64,000 nt of DNA. It comes from Mucilaginibacter pankratovii (GTDB lineage: Bacteria > Bacteroidota > Bacteroidia > Sphingobacteriales > Sphingobacteriaceae). Positions 26,817 through 36,872 of this stretch are shown here, in pieces. The number at the start of each line of letters is the position of its first letter. The first letter of the stretch is position 1. The DNA is taken from NCBI RefSeq assembly GCF_014773265.1, contig NZ_JACWMY010000005.1, forward strand, positions 1 to 64,000. The letters run 5' to 3'. Under the pieces are notes generated by a model that was not told the origin of the DNA, searched no databases, and worked only from the letters and a program-made list of their open reading frames with translations. The position numbers were made by a program, and so were the translations under genes.

Positions 26817-29243
26817 ATGTTTAAAAATTACTTCAAAATCGCCTGGCGTAATATTCTCCGCCATAAAGGTTACTCCATAATCAATATTTCCGGCTTAAGC
26901 GTTGGCATCGCTGCCTGTCTGCTCATATTTGTTATCCTGCAGTTCGAGCTGAGCTTCAACACCAGTTTTACCAACTACAAAAGCCTTTATCATGTGGTTA
27001 CCCAGCAAATGGGCGAAGATGGTACCACCTATAATCCAGGTGTGTCCGTACCGGGACTGGATGCCTTGCGTATTGACTTCCCACAAGTAAAGTTTGCCGC
27101 GATAAACTCCAGCTATGGCAGCCAGCTAACTGTACCGGGTAACGACCCTACGAACGCCGTGAACGATAAAAAATTCAGTGAGCCTATGGGTGTGTTCTTT
27201 ATGGAGCCGCAGTTCTTCGATATTTTCCACTCCGAATGGCTGGCCGGCGACAAAAGCGCGTTAAAACAGCCCAATATGGTGGTAATTGATAAAAGTACTG
27301 CCATCAAATACTTTGGCGACTGGAAACAGGCCATGGGCAAGACGCTTAAAATGGATAACGTTTTAACCCTGCGCGTAGCAGGCATTATTGGCGATGCCCC
27401 TGCCAATAGCGACTTCCCCCTGAAAGTGATGGTATCTTACATCACCTGGAAACAGCATCCCAAAGACTATAATTACTCTAATGAGTGGGGATCGTTAAGC
27501 AGCAACCACCAGATCTTTGCCGAACTACCGGCAGGCTTTACTGCCGCCAACATGGATGCCCAATTGGTGCCTTTTACACGTAAATATAGCGAAGATAAAA
27601 CCAAGGTAACCCGCGCTCATTTTTTACAACCGCTGAAAGACATGCACTTTGATACCCGTTTTGGTAACACCATCGGCGACCATAGCACCAGCATGGCAAC
27701 CATCCGCATATTGGCACTTATCGCGGCGCTAATTATCGTAATGGCATCCATCAATTTCATCAACCTGTCTACTGCGCAATCGGTAAGCCGATCAAAAGAA
27801 GTTGGTATTCGTAAGGTATTGGGTAGCACCAGGAAGCAACTGATATCCCAGGTATTGGGCGAAACTACACTTATCGTAGTTTTCTCTGTGGTTATCGCTA
27901 CTGTTATCGCGTTGTTTTCTTTGCCTTATCTTAAAAATATCGCCAGTGTACCGGATGGTATTGGCTTGTTCAACGTGGGCACGGTGTCGTCCCTGTTGTT
28001 AACCACCCTGACGGTTATTTTGCTATCGGGCATTTACCCGGCGCTTATTGTATCGGGCTTTAAACCCATACTGGCTATTAAAAACAAAATTACAGCAGCA
28101 TCGGTAGGTGGGATACCTTTGCGCAGAGCATTGGTTGTTGGCCAGTTCGTTATAGCGCAACTGCTTATCATAGGCACTCTGGTAGCTGTTAAACAAATGA
28201 ACTTTGTAAATGAGGCCGACCTTGGCTTCAACAAAAGCGCGGTGTTGATATTACCGGGCTATACTGATAGCATCAGCCTGAGCAAAATAGAAACCTTTAA
28301 ACAGCAATTATTGGCAAACCCAAGGGTAAAATCGATAAGTTTTGCTTCCGATGCGCCGTCTTCAGATAATAACTGGGGCTCTAACTTCTATTACAATAAC
28401 GATCCTAAGGGCGCAACATTTGCTACGTTCCTTAAATTTGGCGATGCCGATTATTTTAAAACTTTCGGCTTTAAGTTTGCCGCCGGCAAAGGGTACGACC
28501 CGGCCGATACTACCCGCCAGGTGGTAGTTAACGAAACGCTGATACACAAGCTTGGTGTAAAAAGGGCAGAAGATGCAATCGGAAAAACCTTAAAAATGGG
28601 CGGCGCCAAGTCATGGGCAACCATTACCGGTGTTGTTAAGGATTTTAAAACCAATTCGCTGCGCGATGCCGTTAAACCGATAACTATAGCGCCACGCAAG
28701 CAGTTCGAATCGCTTGCAGCGGTAAAGATCGAAACCGGCAACCTTTCTAATACGGTTACTACTATTAAAGCCCTTTGGGAAAAAACTTACCCGGAATATG
28801 CATATAACGGCTATTTCCTGGATGATAACATCGCTAAATTTTACGAGCAGGAAAACAAACTAGCACTGGTTTACAAGATCTTCGCGGGTATTGCCATTTT
28901 TATCTCCTGCCTTGGCTTGTACGGGCTGGTATCATACATGGCGGTGCAGCGCACAAAAGAAGTAGGCGTTCGCAAAGTATTGGGTGCATCGGTAGCCAAT
29001 ATTGTTTTCATGTTCTCCAAGGAGTTTTTATTGCTGATAGCCATCGCCTTTGTTATTGCCATGCCGTTGGCCTGGTACCTCATGTCGCAATGGCTGCAGA
29101 ACTTTGCCTACCGCATACCATTAACAGCGGGCGTGTTTATCCTGGCCATCGTAGGCTCGATGGGTATAGCCTGGTTAACCGTAAGTTACAAAGCCGTAAA
29201 AGCCGCGCTGGTAAACCCGGTGAAGAGTTTGAAAAGTGAATAA
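26817..29243 (+). CDS. ABC transporter permease, MacB/FtsX type (array member 6)
   Basis: 808 residues with the two-core FtsX layout. It is a close paralogue of member 7: the TM1 segment VGIAACLLIF, NFINLxTAQxVxRSKEVGIRKVLGS, a SDNNWGSNF-type segment in the second periplasmic domain, VQRTKEVGVRKVLGAS and the C-terminus NPVKSLKSE. With member 4 they form the TAQ subgroup. It is the first gene of the 6-7-8-9 unit, under operator block 3. The cargo is unknown. Confidence 0.93.
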   Translation: MFKNYFKIAWRNILRHKGYSIINISGLSVGIAACLLIFVILQFELSFNTSFTNYKSLYHVVTQQMGEDGTTYNPGVSVPGLDALRIDFPQVKFAAINSSYGSQLTVPGNDPTNAVNDKKFSEPMGVFFMEPQFFDIFHSEWLAGDKSALKQPNMVVIDKSTAIKYFGDWKQAMGKTLKMDNVLTLRVAGIIGDAPANSDFPLKVMVSYITWKQHPKDYNYSNEWGSLSSNHQIFAELPAGFTAANMDAQLVPFTRKYSEDKTKVTRAHFLQPLKDMHFDTRFGNTIGDHSTSMATIRILALIAALIIVMASINFINLSTAQSVSRSKEVGIRKVLGSTRKQLISQVLGETTLIVVFSVVIATVIALFSLPYLKNIASVPDGIGLFNVGTVSSLLLTTLTVILLSGIYPALIVSGFKPILAIKNKITAASVGGIPLRRALVVGQFVIAQLLIIGTLVAVKQMNFVNEADLGFNKSAVLILPGYTDSISLSKIETFKQQLLANPRVKSISFASDAPSSDNNWGSNFYYNNDPKGATFATFLKFGDADYFKTFGFKFAAGKGYDPADTTRQVVVNETLIHKLGVKRAEDAIGKTLKMGGAKSWATITGVVKDFKTNSLRDAVKPITIAPRKQFESLAAVKIETGNLSNTVTTIKALWEKTYPEYAYNGYFLDDNIAKFYEQENKLALVYKIFAGIAIFISCLGLYGLVSYMAVQRTKEVGVRKVLGASVANIVFMFSKEFLLLIAIAFVIAMPLAWYLMSQWLQNFAYRIPLTAGVFILAIVGSMGIAWLTVSYKAVKAALVNPVKSLKSE

Positions 29244-29284
29244 GGAAGAAAGAGTCAAGACAACAAGAATCAAGAGTCAAGATA

Positions 29285-29318
29285 AATCGGTGTAATCAAT
29301 ACTTAATCGGTGTAATCA
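29285..29318 (+). repeat. Two AATCGGTGTAATCA repeats before permease 7
   Basis: Exact 14-mers at 29285-29298 and 29305-29318, 20 bases apart. The preceding 29244-29284 is filled with AAGAGTCAAGACAAC-type words. The second repeat ends 6 bases before the start codon. Confidence 0.75.
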
Positions 29319-29324
29319 AAAAAC

Positions 29325-31736
29325 ATGATAAAGAACTATTTTAAAACCGCATGGCGCAGCCTGCTTCGCAATAAAAGTTATACCATTATCAACATCACCG
29401 GGCTGGCTATTGGGATCGCCGCCTGCCTGCTGATATTTTTGGTGGTTAATTTCGAAACCAGCTTTGATAATTATCATACCAAAAAAGATAATATCTACCG
29501 CGTAATTACCGAAAGGCATACCCCCGATGGCATCAAATACAAAGGCGGGGTACCCATGCCTGTTGCGCCTGCGCTTAGGGTTGATTATGCCCAGTTGCCG
29601 CAAGTGGCATCCGTGTTCAACAATTACGACCTGCAGATGAACGTTACCGATGAACATACCGGACAGGTAAAAAAATTCAACGACGACGATGTGTATTTTG
29701 CCGAGCCGCAAATGTTTAAAATATTTGATTTTGAATGGCTGGGTGGCGATAAACAAAACGCCTTAACCGAACCGAATACCGTTATTCTTTCACAGCATGT
29801 TGCCGAAAAATATTTTGGTAAATGGCAGGATGCCATTGGTAAAACCGTACGTTGCGATAATAAGATAGACCTGAAAGTTACCGGGGTACTCCAAAATCAT
29901 CCCGCCAATACCGACTTGCCTATAGATATCGCCGTATCGTACAGTACCATCAAAAACACGGGCTACTTACAAAACCTTGCCGATTGGGGGAGTAATCTCA
30001 GTGCACATAATTGCTTTATTATTTTGCCTGAGAAGGTAAGTCCCGCAAGTTTCAACAGCTTTTTAAAATCATTTGTAAACAAGTATAAGCCCGAAAAGAA
30101 AAACCAGGACTTTTTGAAACTACAGGCTTTTACAGATATGCACTACGATAGTAAAGTGCCTATTTTTAGCGGCCAGGTGTTCAGTAAAGATCTGATCAAA
30201 ACCATTAGCCTTATTGGGGTTTTTCTGTTAGTGATCGCTTGTGTTAACTTTATTAATCTGGCTACGGCGCAGGCGGTAAACCGCTCTAAGGAGGTTGGTA
30301 TCCGTAAGGTATTGGGCAGCGGCCGCAAGCAGCTTATCCTGCAATTCATCAGCGAAACTTTTATTATCACGCTTATTTCCGTTGGATTAGGAATTGCGCT
30401 GAGCGAGGCCGTGTTGCCATCATTAAATAACCTGCTGGAAGTAAAGCTGAATGCCAATTTTTTGGCAAACACAGATATGGTTCTGTTCCTGGTTGGGGTG
30501 GTTGTAGGCGTTACTTTATTATCCGGCCTTTACCCGGCTGTTGTGCTCTCCGGCTTTAATCCCATATCGGCTTTAAAAAATAAGATCAGCACTACAAAAA
30601 GCAGCGGCGTTACGCTCAGGCGCAGTTTGGTGGTTTTGCAATTTGGCATAGCCCAGGTTTTGGTGATTGCAACTATAATAGTAATAAGCCAGCTCGACCA
30701 TTTTAAAAGCAGCCCGCTGGGCTTTGATAAAGAAGCCGTTATAACCGTGCCTTTAGCTTCGGATAGTGTTACCCGCCTTAAACTAACTGCACTGCAAAAC
30801 GAGATCATCCAACAACCCGGTGTGCAGGATTTTAGCTTGAGTTATGGTAGTCCCTCGGATGATAAGAATTGGGGCACAAGCTTTAAATATAACGACGCAG
30901 CCGAAAATGCCGAAACCAAAGCCAGTTTAAAATGGGCCGACGCAGAATATTTTAAACTCTACGGGATGACCTTCGTTGCCGGTCGCCCGTATATAAAAAG
31001 CGATACCCTTAGGGAGTTTGTAATTAACGAGGCAATGGTGAAAAGCCTTGGCGTAAAAGATGCTAAAGACGTTATTGGTAAAAACATCAACATTTGGGAT
31101 CGGAGGGTGGCGCGCATAGTTGGCGTGGTGAAGGATTTCAATACCGTATCCCTTCGCGACCAGGTGCCGCCGGTAATAATGGGTGCCTGGAAAGACCAGT
31201 ACGAGATAGCCAACATCAAACTAAAGCCTGCCAATATTAAGCAAACCCTCGCCGGTATAGAACAAATATGGAACCGCACCTTCCCCGATAATATTTACGA
31301 ATACAAGTTTTTAGATGAGAAGATAGCTAACTTCTACAAAAAAGAAGACCAGCTTTCGCAACTGTACAAGATCTTCGCGGGCATCGCCATATTTATATCC
31401 TGCCTTGGTTTGTACGGCATGGTATCGTTTATGGCGGTACAGCGCACTAAAGAGGTCGGTATCCGCAAAACCCTTGGCGCATCGGTTGGCAATATTATTT
31501 ACCTGTTCTCTAAGGAGTTTACCATGCTTATTGTGGTGGCATTTGTAATTGCCGCGCCGGTAGCATGGTACTTTATGCAGCAATGGCTGCAAGGGTTTAC
31601 GTACCGGATAACGCCCGGGGCAGGCGTGTTTGTGCTTACCATTTCTCTCTCTGTTATTATCGCGTGGTTAACCGTAGGCTACAAAGCAGTAAGTGCCGCC
31701 CTGGTAAACCCGGTGAAGAGTTTAAAGAGTGAATAA
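29325..31736 (+). CDS. ABC transporter permease, MacB/FtsX type (array member 7)
   Basis: 803 residues, sister of member 6. The first mid-protein segment is VNFINLATAQAVNRSKEVGIRK. The second coupling segment reads VGIRKTLGAS instead of the family's RKVLGA. The second periplasmic half contains DDKNWGTSFKYND, parallel to member 6. The C-terminus is NPVKSLKSE. The gene lies 81 bases after member 6, without an operator block and with 14-mer repeats in its leader. Confidence 0.93.
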   Translation: MIKNYFKTAWRSLLRNKSYTIINITGLAIGIAACLLIFLVVNFETSFDNYHTKKDNIYRVITERHTPDGIKYKGGVPMPVAPALRVDYAQLPQVASVFNNYDLQMNVTDEHTGQVKKFNDDDVYFAEPQMFKIFDFEWLGGDKQNALTEPNTVILSQHVAEKYFGKWQDAIGKTVRCDNKIDLKVTGVLQNHPANTDLPIDIAVSYSTIKNTGYLQNLADWGSNLSAHNCFIILPEKVSPASFNSFLKSFVNKYKPEKKNQDFLKLQAFTDMHYDSKVPIFSGQVFSKDLIKTISLIGVFLLVIACVNFINLATAQAVNRSKEVGIRKVLGSGRKQLILQFISETFIITLISVGLGIALSEAVLPSLNNLLEVKLNANFLANTDMVLFLVGVVVGVTLLSGLYPAVVLSGFNPISALKNKISTTKSSGVTLRRSLVVLQFGIAQVLVIATIIVISQLDHFKSSPLGFDKEAVITVPLASDSVTRLKLTALQNEIIQQPGVQDFSLSYGSPSDDKNWGTSFKYNDAAENAETKASLKWADAEYFKLYGMTFVAGRPYIKSDTLREFVINEAMVKSLGVKDAKDVIGKNINIWDRRVARIVGVVKDFNTVSLRDQVPPVIMGAWKDQYEIANIKLKPANIKQTLAGIEQIWNRTFPDNIYEYKFLDEKIANFYKKEDQLSQLYKIFAGIAIFISCLGLYGMVSFMAVQRTKEVGIRKTLGASVGNIIYLFSKEFTMLIVVAFVIAAPVAWYFMQQWLQGFTYRITPGAGVFVLTISLSVIIAWLTVGYKAVSAALVNPVKSLKSE

Positions 31737-31773
31737 TAGATGTGCAGATGTGCAAATTACAGATATGCAGATT

Positions 31774-31829
31774 AATCGGTGGAATCAGCTTAAATCGGTG
31801 TAATCACAAAAAATAAATCGGTGTAATCA
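31774..31829 (+). repeat. Three AATCGGTGTAATCA repeats abutting the permease 8 start
   Basis: Copies at 31774-31787 (one variant base), 31793-31806 and 31816-31829. The final A of the last copy is the A of the permease 8 ATG. Words AGATGTGCAGATGTGC precede them (31738-31772); their reverse complement is also found at ~51671-51706. Confidence 0.78.
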
Positions 31830-34225
31830 TGATAAAAAACTATTTTAAGATCGCCTGGCGCAATCTGTGGAAGAACAAAATTTCTTCCGTTATCAATATG
31901 GTGGGGCTTGCCGTAGGTATGGCCGCCTGTATTGTTATCCTGCTGTTTGTATCGTACGAGAAAAGCTTCGATAGCTTCCATGGTACAGATATTGTGCGGC
32001 TGAACGAGGTGCAAAAGTTCCCGGGCATGGCGGCCTCGCAAAAAGTAGCTTTATCCATGTACCCTATGGCGCCGGCGCTAAAGGCCGAATTCCCGGAGGT
32101 GAAGGATTATACCCGCGTAAAATGGGATAAAAAATACCAGCTAACTTATAACGAAAAACGAGTTTTTGTACCGCAGGTATTCGCTGTGGATTCGTCGTTT
32201 TTAAGTATTTTCAACTTTGCAGTGATAAAAGGCAATGCGCTTGAGGCTATTAAAAAGCCAAACAGTATTGCCATTACGCAGGAAACAGCCGAAAAGCTTT
32301 TTGGCAAGGAAGATCCGATAGGCAAAATTATCAACCATTACGGCGGCGATACACTTAAATTCACTGTTACAGCAGTGATGGCAAACGCGCCAAAAAACTC
32401 GCAGTTACAGTTTGATGCTTTGTACTCCCTGCCCGGTATCCACCAAAAATGGATGGACAACTGGGGCGGTAACTGGCTCAATACCTACCTTAAAGTTGCA
32501 CCCGGCACCAATTTAAAAGCATTTGAAAAAAAGATGCCCGCCTTTCTCAAAAAACACATGAATGGCGAGGGCTGGAAGTTTTACGAATTGTTTTATCTGC
32601 CGCTTAAAGAGGTCCATGCCGGCTCAACAGAGATCGGTCTCGATTACCTCAATTTTCAAAAGTTCGATCAGAAATCAACTAACCTTTTTGCTATTATAGC
32701 CATAATAGTGCTGGTTATTGCCTGTGTTAATTTCATGAACCTCTCAACAGCACGCTCCGCCGATAGGGCCAAAGAGGTAGGTATCCGCAAATCCATAGGT
32801 GCAAACAGGCCGCAACTGGCCCTGCAATTTTTGGGCGAAACTATTTTGTTATCGCTGCTGGCATTGGTTTTGGCCATCGGCCTGGTAGAAATAGCATTGC
32901 CATATGTAAATAACCTCAGCCTGCGCGATATATCCTTGCCGGTTTTAAGCAAGCCTTTGTTTCTGCCGCTTATTTTATTAGGCACCATTGTGGTGGGCAT
33001 TTTATCGGGTGCTTACCCGGCATTGTTCCTGTCTTCATTTCAGCCTGTGAAGGTTTTAAAAGGCTCGGTAGAGACCGGTAAAAACAAAGGTACCTTACGT
33101 AACATATTGGTTGTTGGGCAATTTACCAGCGCTGTATTCCTGATGATAGCTACGGTATTTGTAGTGAAACAGCTGAAATTTATGCAGGAGAAGGACCCCG
33201 GTTTTACGCGCGATCAGATCGTAACTATTCCACTCGACAGGATCTCGGGGCAGAAATACCAGTTATTTAAACAGCAATTATTGGGCAATACACTTGTTGC
33301 CGGCGTAACCGCGTCGCAAGATCAGCTGGGGAGCCATTTAGACCAATCGGGCGTAGACTTTAAGTATAACGATTCGCCGGTAAGGAATATGGCGGCCACG
33401 CAACTTATTGTGGATGATGATTACCTAAAAGTTTACGATATTAAGATTGCCCAGGGGAAGAATTTCTCTTCCGAAAAATCTGCGAACGGCCGCGAATACA
33501 TCATTAACGAAGCAATGGCTAACGAACTGTTGAAAGATCACCCAAAGGCTACTATGGCCTCGTTAATAGGGCAGCGCTTTGGATACGATTCCCTTGGCGT
33601 AATTACCGGGATCTCCAAAAACTTCAACTTTAATTCGCTGCATTACAAAGTGGAGAACCTGTACATCGTTAACCAGGATGAGTGGGGTTTCAGAACGGTG
33701 TCGGTGAAGATAAAACCCGGCAGCGCGAAAGCGGCCGTTGGTTTTATTAAAGATACCTGGAAGAAAGTAAACCCCGATCATCCTTTCGAATACGAATTTC
33801 TCGATGACCATTTTGCAGAAGTTTACCGCGCGGATAACCAGGTGAGTAAAATAGTGGGCATACTGGCAGGCTTAGCTATCCTCATTTCCTGCCTCGGCTT
33901 ATTTGGCCTGGCATCCTTCTCTGCCGAAAAGCGGATCAAGGAAATAGGCGTACGCAAAGTGCTGGGTGCATCGGTGCAAAATATTGTGTTGTTGCTATCG
34001 GGCCATTTTATAAAACTGGTGCTGGTATCAAACCTGATAGCCTGGCCGCTTGCCTGGTACGCCATGAACCTGTGGCTGAAAGATTTTGCCTATCACATCA
34101 GCATTAGTTGGGGCACGTTTGTATTTGTGGCGGTGCTCTCGGTGCTTATTGCGCTGCTTACCGTTAGTTTTCAATCGGTAAAAGCGGCGATAGCCAACCC
34201 AGTGAAGAGTTTGAAGAGCGAATAG
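31829..34225 (+). CDS. ABC transporter permease, MacB/FtsX type (array member 8)
   Basis: 798 residues in the TAR subgroup (VNFMNLSTARSADRAKEVGIRKSIGAN). The first periplasmic domain is distinctive: it starts SFHGTDIVRLNEVQKF rather than the usual D-x-x-Y-R-V motif after TM1. The second coupling segment is RIKEIGVRKVLGAS, and the C-terminus is NPVKSLKSE. It is the third gene of the second permease unit, 92 bases after member 7. Its translation start overlaps a 14-mer repeat. Confidence 0.93.
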   Translation: MIKNYFKIAWRNLWKNKISSVINMVGLAVGMAACIVILLFVSYEKSFDSFHGTDIVRLNEVQKFPGMAASQKVALSMYPMAPALKAEFPEVKDYTRVKWDKKYQLTYNEKRVFVPQVFAVDSSFLSIFNFAVIKGNALEAIKKPNSIAITQETAEKLFGKEDPIGKIINHYGGDTLKFTVTAVMANAPKNSQLQFDALYSLPGIHQKWMDNWGGNWLNTYLKVAPGTNLKAFEKKMPAFLKKHMNGEGWKFYELFYLPLKEVHAGSTEIGLDYLNFQKFDQKSTNLFAIIAIIVLVIACVNFMNLSTARSADRAKEVGIRKSIGANRPQLALQFLGETILLSLLALVLAIGLVEIALPYVNNLSLRDISLPVLSKPLFLPLILLGTIVVGILSGAYPALFLSSFQPVKVLKGSVETGKNKGTLRNILVVGQFTSAVFLMIATVFVVKQLKFMQEKDPGFTRDQIVTIPLDRISGQKYQLFKQQLLGNTLVAGVTASQDQLGSHLDQSGVDFKYNDSPVRNMAATQLIVDDDYLKVYDIKIAQGKNFSSEKSANGREYIINEAMANELLKDHPKATMASLIGQRFGYDSLGVITGISKNFNFNSLHYKVENLYIVNQDEWGFRTVSVKIKPGSAKAAVGFIKDTWKKVNPDHPFEYEFLDDHFAEVYRADNQVSKIVGILAGLAILISCLGLFGLASFSAEKRIKEIGVRKVLGASVQNIVLLLSGHFIKLVLVSNLIAWPLAWYAMNLWLKDFAYHISISWGTFVFVAVLSVLIALLTVSFQSVKAAIANPVKSLKSE

Positions 34226-34275
34226 AGGAGAAGCAAGACAACAAGAATCAGGAAACAAGACAGAAAAAAGATAAA

Positions 34276-34310
34276 GAGTCGGTGTAATCAATAATAAATC
34301 AGTGTAATCA
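34276..34310 (+). repeat. 14-mer repeats abutting the permease 9 start
   Basis: GTCGGTGTAATCA (34278-34290) and AATCAGTGTAATCA (34297-34310). As for permease 8, the last A is the first base of the ATG. CAAGACAACAAGAATC words precede (34230-34262), matching those before permease 7. Confidence 0.72.
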
Positions 34311-36721
34311 TGATCAAGAACTACCTAAAAACCGCGTGGCGTAATTTATTGCAAAACAAAGCCACATCATTCATCAGCATAGCCGGTTTAGCCGTGGGCA
34401 TTTGTTGCTTTTTGTTGCTGGCAACTTATTTAATAAACGAGCTGCGTTACGATCGTTTTCATAAAAACGCAGACAGAATAGTACGCGTTGCTTACAGTTT
34501 TAAATCGGCAGATGATAAAGAAGGCCGTTATTTGGCCGTTACGCAAACTGCCGTAGTCCCTGTTTATAAACAGGAGTTCTCTGAAATTGCCGACGGTGTG
34601 CGCGTTTTCAATTACTCGGGCGATGGACCTGCCGTTGTGCAATACAGCGACAAGATCTTCAACGAAAAGAATATGCTTGCAGCCGACGGCTCGTTTTTCA
34701 ACATGTTCAGTTTTAATTTCTTAAAGGGCGACGCTACCCGGGCATTAACAGATCCATCGTCCATCGTAATCACGCAATCTACCGCAAAAAAATATTTTGG
34801 TAGCGACGATGCTATAGGGAAAATACTAAAGGTTGATGACAAACATAACCTGATGGTGACCGGTGTGATAGAGGATGTGCCTGCTTATTCGCAACTTAAG
34901 TTTGATATGATAGCCAATTCGGCTATTGTGAATGGTATTAAAGAGTATAAATGGAGTTCGGCAAGTAATTACTCTTACTTTTTATTAAAGGCCGATGCCA
35001 ATATTGCCGCGCTCGAGGCAAAAATGAATGCCTACATTAAAAATATCCTGAAAGAGCAAAGTAAAGATGCTGTAACCCTATACACACTGGAACCCCTTAC
35101 CCGGGTGCATTTATATTCTAACGCGCAATACAGTTTAGAAGCGCCGGGCAGTATCAAGTACATTTATATCCTGGGCATTGTTGCCGTGGTGCTGCTGCTA
35201 TTGGCTTGCGTAAACTTTCTTAACCTCGTTACGGCCCGCTCTGCCGAGCGCGCGCGGGAGATAGGCGTAAGAAAAGTAATGGGTGCTATGCGCGGGCAGC
35301 TGTTCATGCAATTTATCATGGAAGCGGGTATCATTACGCTGTTTTCCTTATTAGCAGGTATGGTGCTGCTGGCTTTGCTTTTCCCGGCGTTCAGCAATTT
35401 TACCGGCCAGCAATTAGGTTTCGAAACCTGGAACACGGTATGGCTTACAGAGGCGCTGGTTGCGGTGTTTATATTGGTAATACTTTTAGCAGGCACTTAT
35501 CCCTCGTTATTCCTATCAGCATTTAAACCCATTGTAACTTTAAAAGGTAAAGTATCCGGGCAGGCCGGCGGCAATGTGCTGCGCAAATCGCTGGTGGTTT
35601 TCCAGTTTGTGGTATCTGTTTTCTTTATCATCAGTACGTTGATAGCTGGCAGCCAGTTAAGATACATGCAAAGCCTGAATACGGGCGTTAACCGCGACCA
35701 GGTGCTGGTGCTTGATATTGGCGGTATTCCATTTAAAAATATCGAAGCTTTTAAAAGCGAGATAAACCAGCAAAGCGGCGTACTGGGTTCTACAGCAAGT
35801 TACGATTCGCCGGTGAACGTACGCGGCGGGTATTCCATTAATACCGCTGAAGGCAAAACGGCCGATTATAGTTTATCAGTAACCGCGATACCTATCGAGA
35901 AAAGTTTTTTAACCACCCTTGGAATAAAACTTGTTGCCGGCAGGCAGCTCAACATGGATGACGAGCAGCAGGTATTAACCGCCGACAATGAAAAACGCGT
36001 TTACAGCTTTGTGTTGAACGAAAAAGCCGTAAAGGCGCTCGGCTGGAAACCGGAAGAGGCTGTGGGCAAGAAAATAGGCTTGAACGGCCGTATGGGTACC
36101 ATTAAAGCCGTTGCTAAAGACTTCAACTTTGCATCGCTTCATCAGGAAATTACACCGATAGTGATGTTCCCCGAGTACGATTGGTTTGGCAAACTGCTTA
36201 TAAAAACATCGGGTAAAAATACCGCGAGCACTATAGCTGCGGTAGAGGCGAAGTGGAAGGCATTTTACCCAAACAAACCGTTTGATTATCATTTCCTCGA
36301 CCAGGAATTTGAAGAACTCTACAAAGCAGATCAGCGTACGGGCTCTATCCTCAAGGCTTTTACTATTGTTACCATATTTATCTCCTGCTTAGGTTTGTTC
36401 GGTTTAGCGGTATTCAGCACCCGTCAGCGTGTAAAAGAAATTGGTATCCGCAAGGTATTGGGAGCCAATGTAATGAGCATTGTGGGCCTTATCTCTTCAG
36501 ATTTCCTGAAACTGGTTTTGATAGCCGTGGTGATCTCCTCGCCGCTGGCCTGGTACGCCATGAGCCGCTGGCTTCAGGACTTTGCCTTCCGGATAGATAT
36601 CTCCTGGTGGGTGTTTGCCCTGGCAGGGGGGATGGCCATTGTGATTGCCTTCATTACCGTAGGGTATCAATCCTTTAAGGCCGCACTGAGCAACCCGGTG
36701 AAGAGCCTTCGCAGTGAGTAG
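34310..36721 (+). CDS. ABC transporter permease, MacB/FtsX type (array member 9)
   Basis: 803 residues, the last permease of the array. Its C-terminal half resembles member 1 (RVKEIGIRKVLGA and FRIDISWWVF). TM1 is unusually Cys/Leu-rich (VGICCFLLLATYLINE), and the mid helix is VNFLNLVTARSAERAREIGVRKVMGA. A longer acidic loop with DDEQQVLTADNEK lies around residue 545-560. The C-terminus is NPVKSLRSE. A strong terminator follows, separating it from the ATPase unit. Confidence 0.93.
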   Translation: MIKNYLKTAWRNLLQNKATSFISIAGLAVGICCFLLLATYLINELRYDRFHKNADRIVRVAYSFKSADDKEGRYLAVTQTAVVPVYKQEFSEIADGVRVFNYSGDGPAVVQYSDKIFNEKNMLAADGSFFNMFSFNFLKGDATRALTDPSSIVITQSTAKKYFGSDDAIGKILKVDDKHNLMVTGVIEDVPAYSQLKFDMIANSAIVNGIKEYKWSSASNYSYFLLKADANIAALEAKMNAYIKNILKEQSKDAVTLYTLEPLTRVHLYSNAQYSLEAPGSIKYIYILGIVAVVLLLLACVNFLNLVTARSAERAREIGVRKVMGAMRGQLFMQFIMEAGIITLFSLLAGMVLLALLFPAFSNFTGQQLGFETWNTVWLTEALVAVFILVILLAGTYPSLFLSAFKPIVTLKGKVSGQAGGNVLRKSLVVFQFVVSVFFIISTLIAGSQLRYMQSLNTGVNRDQVLVLDIGGIPFKNIEAFKSEINQQSGVLGSTASYDSPVNVRGGYSINTAEGKTADYSLSVTAIPIEKSFLTTLGIKLVAGRQLNMDDEQQVLTADNEKRVYSFVLNEKAVKALGWKPEEAVGKKIGLNGRMGTIKAVAKDFNFASLHQEITPIVMFPEYDWFGKLLIKTSGKNTASTIAAVEAKWKAFYPNKPFDYHFLDQEFEELYKADQRTGSILKAFTIVTIFISCLGLFGLAVFSTRQRVKEIGIRKVLGANVMSIVGLISSDFLKLVLIAVVISSPLAWYAMSRWLQDFAFRIDISWWVFALAGGMAIVIAFITVGYQSFKAALSNPVKSLRSE

Positions 36722-36872
36722 TGAGTGGAGAATGGTGAGTTGAGCGTAGCACTAATATAAATGGTGAGTTGATTTTCAACTCACCATTTTCGTTTTACCA
36801 ATCTGCATATTGCCTAAGCCCCGTAATCGATAATGAAACTACTAACCACTCTCTATTCACCACGCACCATAC
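36722..36872. other. Intergenic region after permease 9
   Basis: With the operator block that follows, this forms a 328-base gap. It contains the terminator at 36761-36787 and ACCACTCTCTATTCACCA words directly before the operator. No gene is visible. Confidence 0.6.
36761..36787 (+). terminator. Intrinsic terminator after permease 9
   Basis: A perfect 12-bp stem, ATGGTGAGTTGA (36761-36772) with TCAACTCACCAT (36776-36787), closed by a TTT loop and followed by TTTTCGTTTT. It is built from the same GGTGAGT word that recurs after permease 2 and trpB. Confidence 0.82.

Noticed and set aside
29316..29756. 146-codon minus-strand ORF overlapping permease 7
   Set aside because: Shadow of a strongly coding frame, with no recognisable family or promoter; the same holds for the other long antisense ORFs such as 9851-10258 and 18547-19071.
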